Source of the DNA: Dehalococcoidia bacterium
Lineage (GTDB): Bacteria > Chloroflexota > Dehalococcoidia > Dehalococcoidales > Fen-1064
Length of the DNA stretch: 8,447 nt
Assembly (NCBI GenBank): GCA_011192055.1
Contig: DUES01000163.1
Location: 15,637-24,083 of the forward strand
Reading direction: 5' to 3'
In this document: positions 5,931-8,447 of the stretch, piece after piece
Layout of the letters: every line of letters begins with the position of its first letter
Numbering within the stretch: the stretch's first letter is position 1
Made by a program: the position numbers and the translations under genes
Notes under the pieces: model-generated
The model's database searches: none
Told to the model about the DNA's origin: nothing
The model's input: only the letters and a program-made list of their open reading frames with translations

Positions 5931-6450
5931 TATTGCCCTGATAGGTTTCATGGGCGCCGGAAAAACGGCAGTAGGTGAAGCCCTGGCACAGAAACTGGGC
6001 CGGGAGTTTATCGAACTGGACCGTCTCATCGCAGAGCTGGCAGGAATGTCCATTCCCGAAATTTTCCGGGAGGAAGGAGAAATCTCCTTCCGTGAACTGG
6101 AAATTGCCGCCACCAAGAGGATTTGCACGGGCACAAACCTGGTTATTGCCTGCGGCGGCGGAATTGTCCTTAACATGATAAATATCGACAGGTTGAGAGA
6201 AACATCACGGATTATTTTTCTCACGGCATCAGCCGATGCCATCCTGAAACGGACCTCGGCTGATACGACCGAACGCCCCCTGCTCAAGGTAGATGACCCT
6301 GTCCAGCGCATCGGCGAACTGGTCAAGTTCAGAAAGCCGTTCTATGAGCGCGCCGCTGATACTATTATTCACACATCAAGGTTCACGGTCGGCCAGGTGG
6401 TTGACCTGATTATCCGCAGGTTGAAAGAGGATGAGGGTATCAATCTCTAA
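5920..6450 (+). CDS. aroK: Shikimate kinase
   Basis: It phosphorylates shikimate at the 3-hydroxyl with ATP. The 176-residue P-loop protein starts MKTNIALIGFMGAGKT, with the Walker A motif at residues 9-16. It also has D34 and R58 (shikimate contacts), the GGG substrate loop (79-81), RPLL in the lid (119-122, R119) and R138. I chose ATG 5920 over the in-frame ATG at 5893 for two reasons. The family starts a few residues before the P-loop beta strand, and GGAG (5912-5915) sits four bases upstream of 5920. The longer start would add nine unconserved residues. It overlaps aroE by 11 bases and aroA by 20, indicating coupled translation. Confidence 0.95.
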   Translation: MKTNIALIGFMGAGKTAVGEALAQKLGREFIELDRLIAELAGMSIPEIFREEGEISFRELEIAATKRICTGTNLVIACGGGIVLNMINIDRLRETSRIIFLTASADAILKRTSADTTERPLLKVDDPVQRIGELVKFRKPFYERAADTIIHTSRFTVGQVVDLIIRRLKEDEGINL

Positions 6451-7696
6451 AAGTGATCTGTCAGGGAACGTCACAGCACCGTCCTCGAAGAGCTACACCA
6501 TCCGGGGACTGATGTGTGCCGCCCTGGCACGTGGCGAAAGCATAATCATGAATCCGCTGGGTTCTGACGATACCGGGGCAGCATTGAGCGTCCTCGGTCA
6601 ACTCGGCATCCGCACTAAGCAGGAAGAAAACTTCTGGCGAGTCCGCGGCGGCAGCTTCCACCGGTCGGACGGAGACCTGTTTTGCGCCGAATCAGCAACA
6701 ACCCTGCGGTTTATGACCGCAATTGCGGCACTGGTACCGGGACAACACTGCCTGACTGCCGGGCCTTCTCTTTCGGCAAGACCGGTGCTGCCTCTCATTG
6801 AAGCCCTGAAACGGCTTGGTGTGACCTGTTCCTGCCGTGGTGAAGTACCGCCGGTGATTATCCGGGGAGGCAGTCTGAGAGGCGGAGAAACAGAACTTCC
6901 GGGCGATATCAGTTCGCAGTTCCTGTCCGCCCTGCTGCTGGCAGCACCGTTCTCAGAAAAAGGCATGACTATCCGGTTGACAAGCCCCCTGCGTTCTGCT
7001 CCTTATGTAATGATGACGCTGGACTGCATGCAGTGGTTCGGCATATCTGTTGCCTTTGCAGATACGCTGGACGCGTTTGAAGTAGCACGGCAGGCGTACA
7101 AGCCCACCACCTTCCGGGTGGAAGGCGACTGGTCTTCGGCTTCATACCTGGTTGCTCTCGGGGCGCTGGCGGGTGAGGTTGAGGTTGAGAATCTGACCGG
7201 AGAAAGTCTCCAGGGTGACAGGGTAATCCTCGATTTCCTGCAGGAAATGGGGGCTTCAGTTACTACCGGTAATAACTCGATAACTGTGCGGAAGTCCGGA
7301 CTCAGGGCAATCACTGCCGACCTGTCGAACTGCATTGACCTGCTCCCGACAATGGCTGTACTGGCAGCCGCCGCGGAAGGTATCAGCCGGTTCACGGGAA
7401 TAGAGAGAGCGAGGATAAAAGAGTCAAACAGGGTAGCCGCGATGCGTGAAGGACTAGAGAGAATGGGTATTGTCTTTATCGAGGAAACAGACCGTATTTC
7501 CATTACCGGAGGCTCTCCGCACGCGGCTATCATTAATAGTAAGGATGACCACAGGATTGCCATGGCCTTCGGGCTGCTCGGTACGGTTGCAGGAGATACC
7601 ATAATCGAGGGTGCGGAATGCGTTTCCAAGACATATCCGCAATTCTGGAAAGACCTTGCCGCCCTCGGAGGAAAAGTGACGATAGATGGGAAATAG
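6431..7696 (+). CDS. aroA: 3-phosphoshikimate 1-carboxyvinyltransferase (EPSP synthase)
   Basis: It transfers the enolpyruvyl group of PEP to shikimate 3-phosphate. The 421-residue length is typical. Substrate-binding residues are visible in SSKSYTIR (18-25; K20, S21, R25), ATTLRF (89-94; R93), SSQF (161-164; Q163), the catalytic aspartate in CIDLLPT (301-307; D303), RIKESNR (328-334; E331, R334), DDHRIAM (372-378; R375) and [10 protein letters not shown] (397-406; K400). By motif alignment A89 occupies the position of E. coli Gly96, where Ala is known to lower glyphosate binding. The start MRVSI matches the family's opening strand and fixes ATG 6431 despite a purine run directly abutting it. 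It overlaps aroK by 20 bases and aroC by 11. Confidence 0.96.
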   Translation: MRVSISKSDLSGNVTAPSSKSYTIRGLMCAALARGESIIMNPLGSDDTGAALSVLGQLGIRTKQEENFWRVRGGSFHRSDGDLFCAESATTLRFMTAIAALVPGQHCLTAGPSLSARPVLPLIEALKRLGVTCSCRGEVPPVIIRGGSLRGGETELPGDISSQFLSALLLAAPFSEKGMTIRLTSPLRSAPYVMMTLDCMQWFGISVAFADTLDAFEVARQAYKPTTFRVEGDWSSASYLVALGALAGEVEVENLTGESLQGDRVILDFLQEMGASVTTGNNSITVRKSGLRAITADLSNCIDLLPTMAVLAAAAEGISRFTGIERARIKESNRVAAMREGLERMGIVFIEETDRISITGGSPHAAIINSKDDHRIAMAFGLLGTVAGDTIIEGAECVSKTYPQFWKDLAALGGKVTIDGK

Positions 7697-8447
7697 TATC
7701 GGCAAAGCATTCACAGTTACGAGCTTCGGTGAAAGTCACGGATACTGCGTTGGAGTTATTGTTGACGGCTGCCCCGCCGGTCTGGCTATCAGTGAGCAGG
7801 ATATCCAGGCAGAAGTAGACAGGAGGAAGCCGGGGAAAGGTGCCGCAAGCACTTCCCGTACTGAACCGGACCGGGTTGAGATTATGTCCGGGATTTACGA
7901 TGGACACACAACCGGAGCACCCATTTGCCTGGTCATCCGGAACACAGATACCGACTCCGGCCAGTACCTTAAAAACCGGTTTCTGCCCCGACCGGGTCAT
8001 GCCGACTTCACCGCCTACAACAAGTATGGTGGTTTCAATGATTTCCGTGGCGGAGGCCGCTTCTCCGGCAGGATAACGGCGGGTTTTGTTATGGCCGGAG
8101 CTATTGCACGTAAGCTCCTGCGATCCGTGATTGGTACCGATATCGTAGCCCATACGGTCGCTATCGGCGGAATAAAGTCCGGGATAACAGATATCGAAAA
8201 GGTCAGGGCAAACATCGAAAAAAATGACCTCAGGTGCGGTGACTCTGAAGCTGCTGAAGAGATGCTCCGGTTAATTGAAAAAGTCCGGGCCGAAGGTGAC
8301 AGCCTTGGCGGAGTTATTGAGTGCGTGGCCTTAAATGTTCCTGCCGGGTTGGGCGAACCGGTCTTTGATACGCTCGAAGGAGACCTGGCCAAAGCACTGT
8401 TTGCCATTCCGGCAGTCAAGGGAATAGAGTTTGGGTCCGGTTTTTCC
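7686..8447 (+). CDS. aroC: Chorismate synthase, C-terminus cut by window edge
   Basis: It removes phosphate from EPSP to give chorismate, using reduced FMN. From ATG 7686, 254 codons run exactly to the window end; about 100 residues are missing. The N-terminus [19 protein letters not shown] carries the family signature (GESHG at 15-19, continuing [11 protein letters not shown]). RPGHAD (102-107) and [14 protein letters not shown] (120-133) follow. The latter is usually GGGRSSARETA in proteobacterial enzymes; this form resembles what I recall from archaeal and Dehalococcoidia-like chorismate synthases. The ATG lies within the last codons of aroA (11-base overlap), with GGAGG (7667-7671) 14 bases upstream, so translation is probably coupled. 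As the final step of the common pathway, it completes the set in this operon. Confidence 0.96.
   Translation, partial: MGNSIGKAFTVTSFGESHGYCVGVIVDGCPAGLAISEQDIQAEVDRRKPGKGAASTSRTEPDRVEIMSGIYDGHTTGAPICLVIRNTDTDSGQYLKNRFLPRPGHADFTAYNKYGGFNDFRGGGRFSGRITAGFVMAGAIARKLLRSVIGTDIVAHTVAIGGIKSGITDIEKVRANIEKNDLRCGDSEAAEEMLRLIEKVRAEGDSLGGVIECVALNVPAGLGEPVFDTLEGDLAKALFAIPAVKGIEFGSGFS

Noticed and set aside
7003..7710. A 235-codon open frame on the minus strand, and similar antisense frames across the operon
   Set aside because: They are shadows of aroA and the other aro genes, whose sense frames encode complete, motif-bearing enzymes.

Overview
This window carries a divergent pair of transcription units. 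On the minus strand is thrS (threonyl-tRNA synthetase), running off the left edge. On the plus strand is a compact shikimate-pathway operon, aroF-aroB-aroD-aroE-aroK-aroA-aroC, running off the right edge inside aroC. All seven steps from PEP + erythrose-4-phosphate to chorismate are encoded in one strand-uniform block with short gaps or overlaps (+10, -4, +59, -11, -20, -11 bases).

The organism is a bacterium of intermediate GC content with frequent ATA (Ile) and AGG/CGG (Arg) codons. The gene set and order, a ThrRS without the N-terminal TGS domain, and divergent AroF and AroC variants are what I would expect from Chloroflexota, class Dehalococcoidia or a relative. This is an inference from family resemblance and was not tested by a search.

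The 490-base divergent intergenic region (1680-2169) is the most interesting part. For thrS it holds a near-consensus sigma-70-type promoter (TTGCAC-17-TATAAT, minus strand). A perfect 7+7 inverted repeat lies at 1832-1850. For aro there is a TTGACA -35 with an extended -10-like element. This is followed at once by a 35-codon leader peptide ORF (1926-2033) containing the run Tyr-Tyr-Trp-Tyr-Phe-Gly-Phe. Downstream is a perfect 11-bp intrinsic terminator (2056-2090), 79 bases before aroF. An upstream RNA segment (1994-2006) can pair with the 5' arm of the terminator (antiterminator), and the same segment can pair with 1939-1947 (protector). These are the parts of a classical ribosome-mediated transcription attenuator, here reading all three aromatic amino acids and placed at the entry of the common aromatic pathway.

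How it would work together (inference): when charged Tyr-, Trp- or Phe-tRNA is scarce, the ribosome stalls in the aromatic run, the antiterminator forms, and RNA polymerase reads into aroF-C. When they are plentiful, translation continues and transcription ends at 2090. AroF also carries an N-terminal ferredoxin-like domain of the type that gives allosteric feedback in the DAHP synthase Ibeta family, so supply could be controlled at both transcript and enzyme level. The proteins look intact and catalytically competent. AroA carries Ala at the position of E. coli Gly96, which matters for glyphosate sensitivity. No mobile elements, CRISPR arrays, tRNA or rRNA genes were seen.
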